Source of the DNA: Alishewanella tabrizica
GTDB lineage: Bacteria > Pseudomonadota > Gammaproteobacteria > Enterobacterales > Alteromonadaceae
Assembly (NCBI RefSeq): GCF_014652375.1
Contig: NZ_BMYR01000011.1
Location: 62,001-126,000 of the forward strand
Length of the DNA: 64,000 nucleotides
Direction: 5' to 3'
In this document: positions 8,100-18,742 of the stretch, in pieces
Numbering within the stretch: the stretch's first letter is position 1
How the letters are laid out: every line of letters starts with the position of its first letter
Program-made: the position numbers and the translations under genes
The notes under the pieces: generated by a model
Told to the model about the DNA's origin: nothing
The model's input: the letters and a program-made list of their open reading frames with translations, nothing else
Database searches by the model: none

Positions 8100-10532
8100 A
8101 TGTTTTCTAGCTTAGCGCTGTTCACCACGCTGTTAAAATGGCCAATTCGCTTACTCGTTAAATTCAAAATTGTGCCTGACAATCCGCAACTAAAATTGGG
8201 TATCACGCCAGATAAACCCTTATTTTATATTTGCCATACCGAGTCGGCGAGCGATTTAGCCACCTTACGCCGAGTCTGTCAGCAACTCGCGCTACCTGAT
8301 CCACTGGGTAAAATCACCCTTAACGGCCAGCTTTTACCTAGAACCCTTTTTTTAGAGCGGCCACATCAATTGATCGGTGGTAGACGTAAAACGGATGCGC
8401 TCAAGTGGGGACAAGCGCTGTTAGCCGCCCACCTTGCAAATCCTGCTTTACAAGCGCAACTGATGCCAGCCGCCATTTTATGGGGCCGAGCACCTGGCAA
8501 GGAAGACAGTATTAAATGGTTATTGGGTGAAGCGCACTCGCCCAACTGGCTGGCGAAACTGATCATTGTTTTAGTGTCAGGCCGCCACACATTGGTACGC
8601 CTAAGTAAACCCGTAGATTTACAACAAATGGCAGAGCAGTTTGGGGCTGAAGAAGTGACTGCCCGTAAACTGCTGCGCATGTCACGTATTCACTTTTATC
8701 GTCAACGCTTGGCTGCAACCGGCCCTAAACTGATGAATCGCAATCAGTTGTTTAATGCTCTACTTGCCAGCCCAGCGCTAAAAAAAGCCATTGCTGATGA
8801 AGCCGCCAGCAAACGGATCAGTCAACAGGCGGCCCAGCAAGCGGCGCGTAAGTTGCTTAATGAAATTGCCGCAGATTACCGAACCTCGACGTTGCGATTT
8901 GGCGATCGGCTACTTACTTGGCTTTGGCAAAAGTTGTATAACGGCATTCAGGTCAATAACGCAGAAATGTTGCGTGATCTGGCACAAAAGGGGCATGAAA
9001 TTGTTTATGTTCCATGTCATCGCAGCCATATGGATTATTTACTCCTCAGTTATATTATCTACCATCAAGGTTTAGTACCGCCGCACATTGCCGCAGGGAT
9101 TAATTTGAACTTTTGGCCAGCCGGAACCTTATTTCGTCGCGGTGGCGCCTTTTTTATCCGCCGCAGTTTCAGTGGTGATAAACTTTACTCTGCCGTATTC
9201 AGAGAATACCTCAGCTTATTGTTTATGAAGGGCTATGCGGTTAAATATTATACCGAAGGGGGGCGCAGCAGAACGGGGCGATTGCTCACGCCTAAAACGG
9301 GCATGCTGGCCATGACCGTTCAATCGATGTTACGAGGTATCGATCGCCCCGTTACGTTAGTGCCCGTTTATTTGGGTTACGAACATGTGATGGAAGTGAA
9401 TACTTACCTTAGCGAATTACAAGGCTCGGGTAAGAAGAAAGAATCCGTTGGCGGGGTAATCAAAGCAATACGTAATTTACGTGATTATGGCTATGGGTAT
9501 GTTAATTTTGGTGAGCCGATTTCACTTAATCACTATCTTACGCAACAAGTACCCGACTGGAAAAGCGATATAAATCCTTTAGAAGCACCAAAACCCCATT
9601 GGATAAATCCGCTTGTTGCGAAACTTTCTGATCAAATTATGCGGCACATTAATCAGGCTGCAGCATTGAACAGTATCAATTTATTAGCCCTATGTTTATT
9701 GGCAAGCGATAAAAAAACGCTCACTCGTCAAGAAGTCATCGCACAGCTAAATAGCTACTTAGCACTGCAAGCACAAGCCCCTTATCATGCGTTAGTGAGC
9801 ACGCCGGATATGACGCCAGAACAGATGATTGATCACGCAGAAAAAATGCAAAAAATCCAGGTATCACGTGACAGCTTTGGCGAACTCATTAGCTTAACAC
9901 CCGCTAACGCCATACTAATGAGTTACTATCGCAATAACATTCTGCATCTGTTTATCATACCGGCGATTTTGGCCTCAGCCGTACTACATCAACGCCAGGT
10001 GACTCAACAGCAATTGCTGCAAATTGTAGAGCCTCTTTACGCCATTTTGCGTCAAGAACTCTTCTTATATGTACCCTCTATTACGCAATACTGCATCCAG
10101 ATACTAGCGCAACTGCACACACAAGGCTTGATTGAATTAGAAGGCGAGTACTATCACGCACCGGCACAACATAGCCAGCAGTACGTTATGTTAGATTTAC
10201 TGGCGCACAACGCTGAGCATACCTTACAACGCTATGCGATGGTATTTAACTTACTTCGCATCAAGGGCCCGCATATTCGCGCTGAGTTAGAGCAGCAAAG
10301 CCATCACTTAGCACAGCGTTTACTCACGCTTCATGGCATTAATGCTCCCGAATATTACGATAAAAATTTGTTTGCCACGCTCAGCCAAGCATTAAAAACG
10401 GCGGGATACACCCAGCTTGATCATGACAACCGGGTGGTGGCAACCCCAGAATTAACGCATTTAGCGCATACGGTCAATTCATTACTCCGTAGTGAGGTAC
10501 TGCAAAGTATCAATAGTATAATGCCTCAATAA
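8100..10532 (+). CDS. plsB: Glycerol-3-phosphate 1-O-acyltransferase
   Basis: 810-residue membrane-associated enzyme that acylates sn-glycerol-3-phosphate, the first step of phospholipid synthesis. The acyltransferase blocks are present in order: CHRSHMDYLLLSY (HX4D catalytic motif), GAFFIRRSFSGD, YTEGGRSRTGRLLTPKTGML and VTLVPVYLGYEHV. The frame extends upstream to a TTG at 8067, but the ATG at 8100 gives the family's usual length (about 807-810) and the typical N-terminus. No strong ribosome binding site precedes either start. It diverges from lexA, as in several gammaproteobacteria. Confidence 0.95.
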   Translation: MFSSLALFTTLLKWPIRLLVKFKIVPDNPQLKLGITPDKPLFYICHTESASDLATLRRVCQQLALPDPLGKITLNGQLLPRTLFLERPHQLIGGRRKTDALKWGQALLAAHLANPALQAQLMPAAILWGRAPGKEDSIKWLLGEAHSPNWLAKLIIVLVSGRHTLVRLSKPVDLQQMAEQFGAEEVTARKLLRMSRIHFYRQRLAATGPKLMNRNQLFNALLASPALKKAIADEAASKRISQQAAQQAARKLLNEIAADYRTSTLRFGDRLLTWLWQKLYNGIQVNNAEMLRDLAQKGHEIVYVPCHRSHMDYLLLSYIIYHQGLVPPHIAAGINLNFWPAGTLFRRGGAFFIRRSFSGDKLYSAVFREYLSLLFMKGYAVKYYTEGGRSRTGRLLTPKTGMLAMTVQSMLRGIDRPVTLVPVYLGYEHVMEVNTYLSELQGSGKKKESVGGVIKAIRNLRDYGYGYVNFGEPISLNHYLTQQVPDWKSDINPLEAPKPHWINPLVAKLSDQIMRHINQAAALNSINLLALCLLASDKKTLTRQEVIAQLNSYLALQAQAPYHALVSTPDMTPEQMIDHAEKMQKIQVSRDSFGELISLTPANAILMSYYRNNILHLFIIPAILASAVLHQRQVTQQQLLQIVEPLYAILRQELFLYVPSITQYCIQILAQLHTQGLIELEGEYYHAPAQHSQQYVMLDLLAHNAEHTLQRYAMVFNLLRIKGPHIRAELEQQSHHLAQRLLTLHGINAPEYYDKNLFATLSQALKTAGYTQLDHDNRVVATPELTHLAHTVNSLLRSEVLQSINSIMPQ

Positions 10533-10534
10533 CA

Positions 10535-11398
10535 TTAAGTACGGTACTCGCGAATCACCCCTTGTTGAATCGTCGTGGCGACTAACTTGCCGTCGCGACT
10601 AAAAAACTGGCCCTGCACCAATCCTCTGCCACCAGAGGCAGCAGGGCTATCTACCGCATACAACAACCAATCATCGAAGCGAAAATCATGGTGAAACCAC
10701 ATGGCATGATCAATCGTAGCCACTTGCATAGTCGGCGCCATAAAAGAACGACCATGGGGCTGTAAAGCGGTTGGCAAAAAGTTAAAGTCTGATGCATACG
10801 CTAATAAGTATTTATGAACCCGAAGATCATCTGGCATGACCCCATTAGCTTTAAACCAAACATGACGTTTAGCAGGGCTGACTTGCGGCGAAAACGGATT
10901 TTGAAAATCCACCGGCCGCATTTCAATCGGTTTTTCACAAATAAATTTGCTGCGTAATTTTTCAGGAATATATGCGGCATGCTGCTGGTAAAAATCTAAA
11001 TCTGAGACTAGCTCATCAGGCCCAGGCACTTCCGGCATTAAAACTTGATGTTCAAAACCCATCTCTTCCGTTTGAAACGATGCCGTCATGTAAAAAATCG
11101 GTTTACCAAACTGAATCGCACTCACCCGTCTGGTACTGAAACTCTTACCATCACGAATAGCCTCTACTTCATAAACAATCGGTTTACTCGCATCACCAGG
11201 TCGTAAAAAGTAAGAATGAAAAGAATGCACTTTGCGCTCTTCCGGTAAGGTCTCTTTAGCCGCCGACAACGCCTGCCCCATAACTTGCCCACCGAAAACG
11301 GCTTTAAAACCCAGATCCTGACTTTGACCCCGATATAATCCCAGTTCGATTGTCTCTAATTTAAGCAGCGATAAAAGATTTGCTAATACCTGACTCAT
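10535..11398 (-). CDS. tesB: Acyl-CoA thioesterase II
   Basis: 287-residue double-hotdog thioesterase that hydrolyses a broad range of acyl-CoA esters. Family segments: [20 protein letters not shown] near the N-terminus, [20 protein letters not shown], and the second hotdog with [20 protein letters not shown] followed by [20 protein letters not shown]. Aspartate in the IDHAMWFH block, and serine and glutamine in the C-terminal block, fit the TesB catalytic triad. It converges on plsB with a two-base gap, so both transcripts must end inside each other's genes or read through. Confidence 0.93.
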   Translation of the reverse strand: MSQVLANLLSLLKLETIELGLYRGQSQDLGFKAVFGGQVMGQALSAAKETLPEERKVHSFHSYFLRPGDASKPIVYEVEAIRDGKSFSTRRVSAIQFGKPIFYMTASFQTEEMGFEHQVLMPEVPGPDELVSDLDFYQQHAAYIPEKLRSKFICEKPIEMRPVDFQNPFSPQVSPAKRHVWFKANGVMPDDLRVHKYLLAYASDFNFLPTALQPHGRSFMAPTMQVATIDHAMWFHHDFRFDDWLLYAVDSPAASGGRGLVQGQFFSRDGKLVATTIQQGVIREYRT

Positions 11399-11461
11399 AC
11401 TCCAGCCTGTTTCCTGATTAAAAGTCCTGTTATTCTGCCGTAAAGCGAGGAGCCTGGCAAA

Positions 11462-11917
11462 ATGAACTATTGGTTATTCAAAACAGAACCCACAGAGTGC
11501 AGTATTGACGATTTCGCAAACGCCCCAACTAAAGCGATTGTTTGGGAAGGCGTACGCAACTATCAGGCTAGAAATTTTTTACGCGATCAAGTGAACCAAG
11601 GTGACCAAGTACTAATATATCACTCTAGTTGTAAACATATTGGCGTTGCTGGAATCGTTGAAGTTGTTAAAGCTGCTTATGCTGATCCAAGTCAATTTGA
11701 TGCTGCTAGCCGCTACTTTGATGCGAAAGCAACCCTGGAGCAACCACGCTGGATCGCTGTGGATGTATGTTTTGTAAATAAGCTACCCGCGCTTATATCA
11801 CTAGACAAAATTAAAGGCTCCACTAAGCTAACTGAGCTGCCTTTAGTTCAAAAAGGTAATCGATTATCGGTTATGCCGGTGACACCATCGCAATGGAAAG
11901 ACATTTTGTCACTATAA
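11462..11917 (+). CDS. EVE-domain protein (YTH-like fold)
   Basis: 151 residues forming a single EVE domain. [18 protein letters not shown] at the start, then [36 protein letters not shown] and [11 protein letters not shown] match the family. EVE/PUA-type domains bind modified bases in nucleic acids; the housekeeping proteobacterial version has no established substrate. GAGGAG precedes the ATG by nine bases. It is divergent from tesB and followed by a small hypothetical gene on the same strand. Confidence 0.9.
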   Translation: MNYWLFKTEPTECSIDDFANAPTKAIVWEGVRNYQARNFLRDQVNQGDQVLIYHSSCKHIGVAGIVEVVKAAYADPSQFDAASRYFDAKATLEQPRWIAVDVCFVNKLPALISLDKIKGSTKLTELPLVQKGNRLSVMPVTPSQWKDILSL

Positions 11918-11960
11918 ACAAATGTTTAGATTTTAAACCATCAAGTATCGGAGGAGTCAC

Positions 11961-12203
11961 ATGCTCGCAGTCCAATCGCAAGAGCGGCGTCATACCAACA
12001 AAGATCTCAACTTTTTTTGGGAACAGCTGAATTTAGCGCAAAAGTTCTCTGTCGCAGAATTACAACGGTATGGCTATCAGTTACTCTTTGTACGCGCTAT
12101 GCCATCAGGCAATATTGCTGTATTGGATGTCGATGGTCAATTAGCTGTGGTTACTGACGAGGGGCAGATTGATCTCGCCCCTCAAATTAGCCTTAGACAT
12201 TAA
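11961..12203 (+). CDS. Small conserved-looking hypothetical protein
   Basis: 80 residues with no recognised domain. It has a very good ribosome binding site (GGAGGAG four bases before the ATG), and its composition is that of a real soluble protein: a charged N-terminal helix (RRHTNKDLNFFWEQLNLAQ), then alternating hydrophobic strands (YQLLFVRAMPSGNIAVLDVDG, LAVVTDEGQIDL). It is 43 bases after the EVE-domain gene and may be cotranscribed with it. Function unknown. Confidence 0.7.
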   Translation: MLAVQSQERRHTNKDLNFFWEQLNLAQKFSVAELQRYGYQLLFVRAMPSGNIAVLDVDGQLAVVTDEGQIDLAPQISLRH

Positions 12204-12206
12204 TTA

Positions 12207-12220
12207 CCGGCAAGCGCCGG
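12207..12220. terminator. Weak hairpin between convergent genes
   Basis: CCGGC-AAGC-GCCGG stem-loop between the plus-strand small gene and the minus-strand DUF885 gene. No uridine run follows on either strand, so intrinsic termination is doubtful. Confidence 0.35.
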
Positions 12221-12238
12221 CGAATGCTTTAGAGTATT

Positions 12239-13990
12239 CTAACGTGCCAGTTTATCAATGATATAGCGATTTACTTGTTGCTCTAATACAGCAAGTGGCA
12301 CACTGCCGTTACCCAGTACCACAGCATGAAACTCGCGAATATCAAAGCGCTCACCTAATTGTGCTTCGGCCTCTTGGCGTAAACGCTTAATGGTCAGCTC
12401 ACCAAGTTTGTACGACAGCGCTTGTGCTGGCCAGCTTATGTAACGATCAATCTCTGTTTGCACGTTATGCATAGACAAAGCCGTATTTTCTGCTAAAAAA
12501 TCAATTGCTTGCTGCCTAGTCCACCCCATGCTGTGCATCCCTGTATCCACCACTAACCTCGCTGCACGCCACATTTCATAGGTTAAACGGCCAAAATTAC
12601 TATAGGGATCTTGGTAAAACCCCATTTCTAAGCCTAGATACTCAGCATAAAGTCCCCATCCCTCACCAAAGGCCGACGTATAGAACGAGCGACGGAAATC
12701 GGCTAACTCGCCCTGCTCTCTTGCTAAGGATATTTGTAAGTGATGACCAGGAACCGCTTCATGTAAGGTTAACGCTTCCATCTCGTATAAAGGTCGGCGA
12801 TTAAGCGCATAGGTATTAACCCAATAGTATCCTGCTTGATCATCTCGGTTAGCGCCGGCATAACGGCCAGTAGTGTATTTAGGGGCAATTTCTGCAGGTA
12901 CTTCCACTACGCCATAGGGTGTACGGGGTAATAGGTTAAAAAACCGCGGCAGTTGTGCATCGGCCCGTTTAGATAACCACGCAGCATAGCGCAATAATTC
13001 ATCTGCCGAGGTGGGGTAAAACTGCGGATCCGTGCGCAAAAATTGAATAAATTCGGCAAAACTTCCGGCATAACCCAAACTATCAATCACGTTTTGCATT
13101 TCCGCACGAATACGCTTCACCTCAGCAAGCCCTGTTTGGTGTACTTGCAAAGGTGTAAGCGTTAAGGTGGTGTAATGCTCCAACCGATTTTGATAGAACG
13201 CCGCACCATTCGGTAAGCTGCTCGCAGCAATATCCTCACGCGCATTAGGTAAATACTCTTGCACCATAAAGGTGTAGAAAGCCTGATACGCTGGATTTAT
13301 GTGCGTACGAATTAGCTCAGCAGCTTGATCGCGAAACTGCTGCCATTGGGCATCGTCGATATTGTCAGGCTTACGCTGTAGCGGTTGAAAAAACACACTT
13401 TGCTCAGGCGTTGTAGCAACATAAGAAATAATGCTTTGCTCAAAACCAGCTAATACCACTTTAGGCTGGGTAACCCCTTGCGCTAAGCCTTCGCGCATTA
13501 ATGCCGTTTGTTGTTCCATATAACGCGGTACTGCCGCTAAACGTGCTAAATAGTGTTGGAACTCTTCGGGTTGACGCAAGGCACTTCGTTGAAAACTAAA
13601 CGCCAGTGTCGTGTGAAAGCCAGACTCGGAGGTCAACGGCGTTAAATGAGATAAAAAGCGATACTGATCAATGTCGTCTGCTAAACGATAAGCCAAAATG
13701 GCATGATCGATTTGCTCTTGTTCAGTTAACGTCGTCAAATCAACTGCCAACAAGCGTTGTTGAAGTGCTAAACGTTGCTGTTGCCGCTGTGCCAATGCAG
13801 GTAAAGACATATCTAACAACGTATCAGGTTGCGCACGCCCCAGCGCTTGTTCAGTTTGCCAAATATCAGCCGCTAAGGCACTAAAAGATAAAGGTGTTGT
13901 CGTTGCCGATGGCGGCGGCGTGTTGCTGGCACAACTGGCTAATAAGGTTACCCCCATTAACACGCCGAGTAACGGGTGAGCTTTTAACAT
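12239..13990 (-). CDS. DUF885-family lipoprotein, putative metallopeptidase
   Basis: 583 residues. A lipoprotein signal peptide ends in LLASC (lipobox, Cys about residue 20). The DUF885 signature HEAVPGHHLQISLA is present, resembling a zinc-binding HExxH-like site, followed by AFGEGWGLYAEYLGLEMGFY with the conserved glutamate region. Family members are periplasmic or outer-membrane-anchored proteins thought to be peptidases; few have been studied biochemically. It is monocistronic, facing the 80-residue gene. Confidence 0.88.
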   Translation of the reverse strand: MLKAHPLLGVLMGVTLLASCASNTPPPSATTTPLSFSALAADIWQTEQALGRAQPDTLLDMSLPALAQRQQQRLALQQRLLAVDLTTLTEQEQIDHAILAYRLADDIDQYRFLSHLTPLTSESGFHTTLAFSFQRSALRQPEEFQHYLARLAAVPRYMEQQTALMREGLAQGVTQPKVVLAGFEQSIISYVATTPEQSVFFQPLQRKPDNIDDAQWQQFRDQAAELIRTHINPAYQAFYTFMVQEYLPNAREDIAASSLPNGAAFYQNRLEHYTTLTLTPLQVHQTGLAEVKRIRAEMQNVIDSLGYAGSFAEFIQFLRTDPQFYPTSADELLRYAAWLSKRADAQLPRFFNLLPRTPYGVVEVPAEIAPKYTTGRYAGANRDDQAGYYWVNTYALNRRPLYEMEALTLHEAVPGHHLQISLAREQGELADFRRSFYTSAFGEGWGLYAEYLGLEMGFYQDPYSNFGRLTYEMWRAARLVVDTGMHSMGWTRQQAIDFLAENTALSMHNVQTEIDRYISWPAQALSYKLGELTIKRLRQEAEAQLGERFDIREFHAVVLGNGSVPLAVLEQQVNRYIIDKLAR

Positions 13991-14274
13991 ATCAATTCCC
14001 TGTTTTTTATTTTCTGTAATTGTAATGGCATAAATTCAATCTAACATGGTTAAGAGCCGCACGAAACACGGTATTGACCGCGTCTGCTGGCCAAAGAATG
14101 TTAAAAATAGCTTAACTATCATTTTCCTAGCGGCGTTAAGTTACATGTGAAAATGTGGCAAATTTAAGCATATCTCTGAAATTATTCTTAAAACATATTG
14201 CCAGTCACGTTTTATCACGTACTATAGAAATTGTTAATAAACTGCTTTCCGCTAACGGAGCTCTGATTCGTGCT

Positions 14275-15297
14275 ATGAAGTATAAAGATACGATGCAGCA
14301 AGCCATGGATAAAGCCGCCCAGGTTGGTGCATTTTTAAGGCACAATCAATTGGCTGCTCATCCTACTAATTATACTGTAGGCTATGAATACATAAGCGGT
14401 AATAATATTGAACTATGCCAAGCAATAGAACAGAAGCTTGCTGCCAAAGCACGCTTTGACGATTTTATCATGGCAGAGCTCTATAACCGCTATTTAGTCC
14501 CCGAGCAACAACAGCAAGAGCAGTTACTGCAAGATGTATCAGGCATGGTCAGCCGCTTATCGGGTTATACCGATTTAGCTGCCGAAGCAACCGAGAACTT
14601 TATCGATCAACTTGATCATACGGTGTTTAAATTGGAGCAGGATGCTTTACCAATGCCACCTGCTTTAGCCGAATTAAAACAAGTCACCTTATCGTATCGT
14701 AAACAGCAACAGCAGCTGAATCAGCAATTGCTTAGCGCTAATCAGCAAAGCCATCAACTCCGAAACGAGCTAGAACAATTAAAGCAACAACGCCTTCAAG
14801 ATCCCCTAACGGGACTGTACAATCGCGTAGCTATGCAAAATCAAGTGGAGTTATGGCTAAGCGAACAACCCGATCGCCGTATTGCCGCTATATCAGTTGA
14901 TTTAGACCATTTTAGTCGATTTAACCAAGACTATGGCCAAACAATTGGCGATATTATTTTGTCTAAAGTGGCCCGCAAAGTACGTAGCTACGTACAAGAA
15001 AGCGGCATGCCAGTTCGTGCAGGCGGAGAGGAGTTCCTACTGTTACTGCCGGATATTGATTTACGTACCGCGGCCGAAATTGCCGAGCAAGTACGTAAGG
15101 GTGTTGAAAAACTCCGGTTTATTTCAGCTCGCGATAAAAAAAGCTTACCTAAAGTGACTATTTCATTGGGGGTGGCGTTATACCAAGCATCAGAAAACTG
15201 GTATCAATTTTTAGCGCGCACCACCACCGTCATGCAATTAGCAAAACAACGAGGTCGTAATCAAGTCGCAAGTGAAACGATGCTTGCCGCACAATAA
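14275..15297 (+). CDS. Diguanylate cyclase (GGDEF domain)
   Basis: 340 residues from the ATG at 14275. The N-terminal half is helical without transmembrane segments and resembles a group of DGCs starting MKYxDTxxQA; a glutamine-rich coiled coil (about residues 175-215) precedes the GGDEF domain. The active-site loop is GGEEF, with the upstream DLDHFSRFNQDYGQTIGD substrate motif intact, so it should make c-di-GMP. The RxxD inhibitory site is missing before the loop. The frame is open back to a GTG at 14155 (40 more residues), which I rejected because family members start at MKY. Confidence 0.88.
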   Translation: MKYKDTMQQAMDKAAQVGAFLRHNQLAAHPTNYTVGYEYISGNNIELCQAIEQKLAAKARFDDFIMAELYNRYLVPEQQQQEQLLQDVSGMVSRLSGYTDLAAEATENFIDQLDHTVFKLEQDALPMPPALAELKQVTLSYRKQQQQLNQQLLSANQQSHQLRNELEQLKQQRLQDPLTGLYNRVAMQNQVELWLSEQPDRRIAAISVDLDHFSRFNQDYGQTIGDIILSKVARKVRSYVQESGMPVRAGGEEFLLLLPDIDLRTAAEIAEQVRKGVEKLRFISARDKKSLPKVTISLGVALYQASENWYQFLARTTTVMQLAKQRGRNQVASETMLAAQ

Positions 15298-15390
15298 CGT
15301 GGAATTTTCCCCACTTGATTGATTACGGCTGTTGGCTCAACTGGCGTAATCTTTTACACTAGTTGCCTATTAAATTATGCAGGCACTGTT

Positions 15391-16146
15391 ATGAACGAAC
15401 CTACCTCTCCTACTACCCATTTTGGCTTTAAATCGGTTCCTGCCGAGCAAAAAGTGGCGATGGTCGCCGATGTCTTTCATTCTGTTGCAGCAAAGTACGA
15501 CATTATGAATGACGTCATGTCGATGGGTATCCATCGCCTATGGAAACGCTTTACCATCGATTGTAGCGGCGTAAGACCAGGACAACAGGTTTTAGATCTG
15601 GCGGGCGGGACAGGTGATATCGCCGCATTATTTTCAAAGCGTGTAGGCCCTTCAGGCAAGGTGGTGCTCGCTGATATTAATGAGTCCATGCTAAACGTTG
15701 GCCGAGATAAATTACGTGATTTGGGTATTATAAATAATATTGAATTTGTGCAAGCCAATGCTGAAGCATTGCCTTTTACAGACAATAGCTTTGATATCAT
15801 TTCAATAGGGTTTGGCTTAAGAAATGTTACCGACAAAGATGCAGCACTGCGCTCTATGTTTCGAGTCCTAAAACCAGGTGGCCGCTTACTCGTACTCGAG
15901 TTTTCTAAGCCTACCCATGACTGGTTAAGTAAAGCTTATGATGTGTATTCCTTCAGATTATTACCGTTTATGGGGCAACTGATCGCCAACGACAAAGAAA
16001 GTTATCAGTACTTGGCAGAATCTATTCGTATGCACCCAGACCAAGAGACGCTTAAACAGATGATGGTAGAGGCGGGTTTTGCCGAAGTAACCTATCATAA
16101 TCTGACGGGTGGTATTGTCGCATTACATCGAGGATACAAATTCTAA
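15391..16146 (+). CDS. ubiE: Demethylmenaquinone / 2-octaprenyl-methoxy-benzoquinol C-methyltransferase
   Basis: 251 residues, the same length as E. coli UbiE. SAM-binding motifs are clear: [17 protein letters not shown] (motif I), [12 protein letters not shown] (post I), and [18 protein letters not shown] (motif III and UbiE signature). The N-terminal [20 protein letters not shown] block is typical. It methylates the quinone ring in ubiquinone (and menaquinone) biosynthesis. The frame extends upstream, but the ATG at 15391 is the conserved start. Its TAA overlaps the ATG of ubiJ by one base. Confidence 0.97.
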   Translation: MNEPTSPTTHFGFKSVPAEQKVAMVADVFHSVAAKYDIMNDVMSMGIHRLWKRFTIDCSGVRPGQQVLDLAGGTGDIAALFSKRVGPSGKVVLADINESMLNVGRDKLRDLGIINNIEFVQANAEALPFTDNSFDIISIGFGLRNVTDKDAALRSMFRVLKPGGRLLVLEFSKPTHDWLSKAYDVYSFRLLPFMGQLIANDKESYQYLAESIRMHPDQETLKQMMVEAGFAEVTYHNLTGGIVALHRGYKF

Positions 16147-16751
16147 TGCTACCGCTGTTACCACAATTGTTATGCGCTGTAGCGGAAAAGCTCAGCCGTA
16201 AACTTATTGCTATGGATGCTAACGCAAAGCCTGCGTTGGCAAAGTTACAAGGTAAGCAATTGTCGGTTACCCTACGCGATGTAAAACTCACCTTAGTGTT
16301 AAGTGCCACATCAGACGCCTTGTTGTTTAATCAACATGACGAGCCAACGGATTGCCGCATCACCGCTGACATCGCGACACTGAAACAATTACGCGATCCC
16401 AGTCAATTAACACGCCTGATTAGAAACGACGCACTACAGATTGATGGCGATCTCCAGGTGGCTCAGCAGTTCTCACAATTCCTACAACAGCTCAATCCCG
16501 ATTGGCAACATGCGTTGGCTGGTTATGTTGGTGATGCGCTGGCTTACAAAATAAGCCGTACATTGCAGCAAGTTCAACACTATATTCAGCTTAAAGCCAG
16601 CCAGCTTGCTCAGGTGCAACGTGAATTAGCCCAAGACGAACTGCTTCTTACCCCCAGTCGGCTTGAAACAGAACAATTTAGCCAGCAACTTAGCGAGCTG
16701 CAAGCCAAAGTTGAACGCTTGCGCCGCCAGCTCAACACACTTCAGGAGTAA
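16146..16751 (+). CDS. ubiJ: Ubiquinone biosynthesis accessory factor UbiJ (SCP2 domain)
   Basis: 201 residues: an N-terminal SCP2-like lipid-binding domain (roughly 15-120, with IDGDLQVAQQFSQFLQQLNPDWQ) and a C-terminal coiled coil (about 150-200). UbiJ binds lipids and organises the soluble Ubi biosynthetic complex. The position between ubiE and ubiB is the enterobacterial order; one-base overlap with ubiE and three bases before ubiB indicate one operon. Confidence 0.92.
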   Translation: MLPLLPQLLCAVAEKLSRKLIAMDANAKPALAKLQGKQLSVTLRDVKLTLVLSATSDALLFNQHDEPTDCRITADIATLKQLRDPSQLTRLIRNDALQIDGDLQVAQQFSQFLQQLNPDWQHALAGYVGDALAYKISRTLQQVQHYIQLKASQLAQVQRELAQDELLLTPSRLETEQFSQQLSELQAKVERLRRQLNTLQE

Positions 16752-16754
16752 CTG

Positions 16755-18383
16755 GTGCGGATTAGCCGGTTTTATCAGATCCAAAAAACATTATTGCAAT
16801 ACGGGCTAGATGAGCTGATCCCTGCACATTGGCAACCTTGGTATGCCAAATTACTCCGTCGCAGCGCTTTTTGGTTAAAAAACCGCTATCCAGAGCATAG
16901 TTTAGGTGCACGTTTACGATTAGCGCTACAAAGTCTTGGCCCCGTTTGGATTAAGTTTGGGCAAATGCTTTCAACCCGCCGTGACTTATTACCGGCAGCG
17001 TTAGTTGATGAGCTCACAATACTACAAGATAACGTTGCGCCATTCCCTGGTGCAGAAGCGCAAACTTTAATTGAGCAAGCACTGGGATTAGGCAATATCG
17101 ATGAACTTTTTGAACATTTTTCACAAAAACCCTTAGCGTCCGCCTCCATTGCGCAAGTGCATACGGCACAACTAAAGCAAGCGGATGGCAGCTTGGCCGA
17201 TGTGGTGATTAAAGTAATTCGCCCGGGGATCCGCAAACAAATCGAAGCAGACCTAGCCCTCATGGACAGCCTTGCGGTAATGGCAGCCCGATTCTTACCC
17301 GACGGTAAACGCTTAAGGCCACGCGAAGTGGTGGCAGAGTATCGCAAGACCATTTTAGACGAGCTGGATCTGCAGCGCGAAGCAGCAAATGCCATTCAGT
17401 TGCGTCGCAACTTTGAGCATTCAGACTCGCTTTACATCCCCTTTGTCTATGCTGATTACAGCCGACATAACGTGATGGTAATGGAACGAATCTATGGCAT
17501 ACCTGTATCAGATATTGCCGCGCTGGAAGCGCAAGGCACCAATATGGAGCTTCTCGCTAAGCGCGGTGTAGAGGTTTTTTTTACTCAAGTATTTCGTGAC
17601 AGCTTTTTTCATGCCGATATGCACCCAGGCAATATTTTTGTTGCCCGTGAACACCCAGACAATCCTAAGTATATCGGTATCGATTGTGGCATCGTCGGCA
17701 CCTTAAATGCTGAAGACAAACGTTATTTAGCCGAAAATTTCGTTGCCTTTTTCAACCGTGATTATCGCAAAGTAGCACAATTACATTTAGATTCAGGCTG
17801 GGTTCCGGCCCACACCAAAGTGGAAGAGTTTGAAAGCGCCATTCGTACTGTATGCGAGCCGATTTTTCAAAAACCGTTGGCTGAAATTTCGTTTGGCCAT
17901 GTGTTATTAAACTTATTTAATACCGCTCGACGTTTTGAAATGCAGGTGCAGCCACAATTGGTTTTACTGCAAAAAACCTTACTCTATATTGAAGGCTTAG
18001 GCAGACAGCTCTATCCACAATTAGATTTATGGAAAACGGCTAAACCCTTTTTAGAAAACTGGGTCAAACAACAGGTGGGTTTGCCCGCTATCTGGCGTCA
18101 GGTAAAAGAAAACCTGCCGTTTTGGGCTGAAAAAATGCCGCAGATGCCTGAGCTATTGCATCGTTATCTGGAGCAGGGCCCCAGACAACAGCAAGCCTTG
18201 CTGCTACAAATGCAGCAAATGCAGCAGCAACAACACCAGAGTAAACAGCAAATAATTCACGCTATACTTGCAGCAGCTTGTCTGATTAGTGCTAGTATAG
18301 CGTTCACAATAAGTACTGGATGGCTTGCTGCTTCGCTAGGATTAATCGCCGCTTTATTTACGGTAAAAGCGTTGTTGATCTAA
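16755..18383 (+). CDS. ubiB: Ubiquinone biosynthesis regulatory protein kinase-like ATPase UbiB
   Basis: 542-residue ADCK/ABC1-family protein. Seen: the family KxGQ-type motif in [16 protein letters not shown], the Ala-rich loop in [21 protein letters not shown] with the ATP-binding lysine, [15 protein letters not shown] (catalytic loop) and [10 protein letters not shown] (metal-binding aspartate). The C-terminus has a [11 protein letters not shown] tract and then two transmembrane helices (about 499-540), as in UbiB. Start is GTG with AGGAG six bases upstream. Confidence 0.96.
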   Translation: MRISRFYQIQKTLLQYGLDELIPAHWQPWYAKLLRRSAFWLKNRYPEHSLGARLRLALQSLGPVWIKFGQMLSTRRDLLPAALVDELTILQDNVAPFPGAEAQTLIEQALGLGNIDELFEHFSQKPLASASIAQVHTAQLKQADGSLADVVIKVIRPGIRKQIEADLALMDSLAVMAARFLPDGKRLRPREVVAEYRKTILDELDLQREAANAIQLRRNFEHSDSLYIPFVYADYSRHNVMVMERIYGIPVSDIAALEAQGTNMELLAKRGVEVFFTQVFRDSFFHADMHPGNIFVAREHPDNPKYIGIDCGIVGTLNAEDKRYLAENFVAFFNRDYRKVAQLHLDSGWVPAHTKVEEFESAIRTVCEPIFQKPLAEISFGHVLLNLFNTARRFEMQVQPQLVLLQKTLLYIEGLGRQLYPQLDLWKTAKPFLENWVKQQVGLPAIWRQVKENLPFWAEKMPQMPELLHRYLEQGPRQQQALLLQMQQMQQQQHQSKQQIIHAILAAACLISASIAFTISTGWLAASLGLIAALFTVKALLI

Positions 18384-18440
18384 ATGCACAGTTGAGTAAG
18401 TTGCCTCACCACATTTTACGAATTAGACGAGGAAGTTAAC

Positions 18441-18740
18441 ATGGGTTTTGGTGGTATTAGTATTTGGAATCTACTTATTATTCTCGCAATCATTGTATTG
18501 CTATTTGGTACTAAAAAGCTTCGTGGTATCGGTACTGATCTGGGTTCAGCAATCAAAGGTTTTCGTAATTCCATCAAAGACGAAGACAAAGATAACGATG
18601 CAGTAAAACAAGACGAAGACTTTAACACTTCCCCTAAATCAGCACAGATGGTTGAGCACGCTAAACCGCAAGCTGAACAGCCTGCCGCAGCTGCACAAAC
18701 ACCTAGCACGCCTACTACGTCTGACAAAGATAAAGTATAA
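18441..18740 (+). CDS. tatA: Sec-independent protein translocase TatA
   Basis: 99 residues: short N-terminal transmembrane helix ([17 protein letters not shown]), the [10 protein letters not shown] hinge, an amphipathic helix ([15 protein letters not shown]), and an acidic then Ala/Pro-rich tail. TatA forms the variable-size part of the twin-arginine export channel. It lies 57 bases after ubiB and two bases before tatB. Confidence 0.96.
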   Translation: MGFGGISIWNLLIILAIIVLLFGTKKLRGIGTDLGSAIKGFRNSIKDEDKDNDAVKQDEDFNTSPKSAQMVEHAKPQAEQPAAAAQTPSTPTTSDKDKV

Positions 18741-18742
18741 CT

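Noticed and set aside
14155-14274. In-frame GTG start extending the diguanylate cyclase by 40 residues
   Set aside because: Family members begin at MKY; the extension has an odd hydrophobic composition and no good ribosome binding site.
18190-18240. CAG/CAA-rich tract in ubiB as a simple-sequence repeat
   Set aside because: It encodes a glutamine/methionine-rich linker in an otherwise intact protein; no phase-variation signature.
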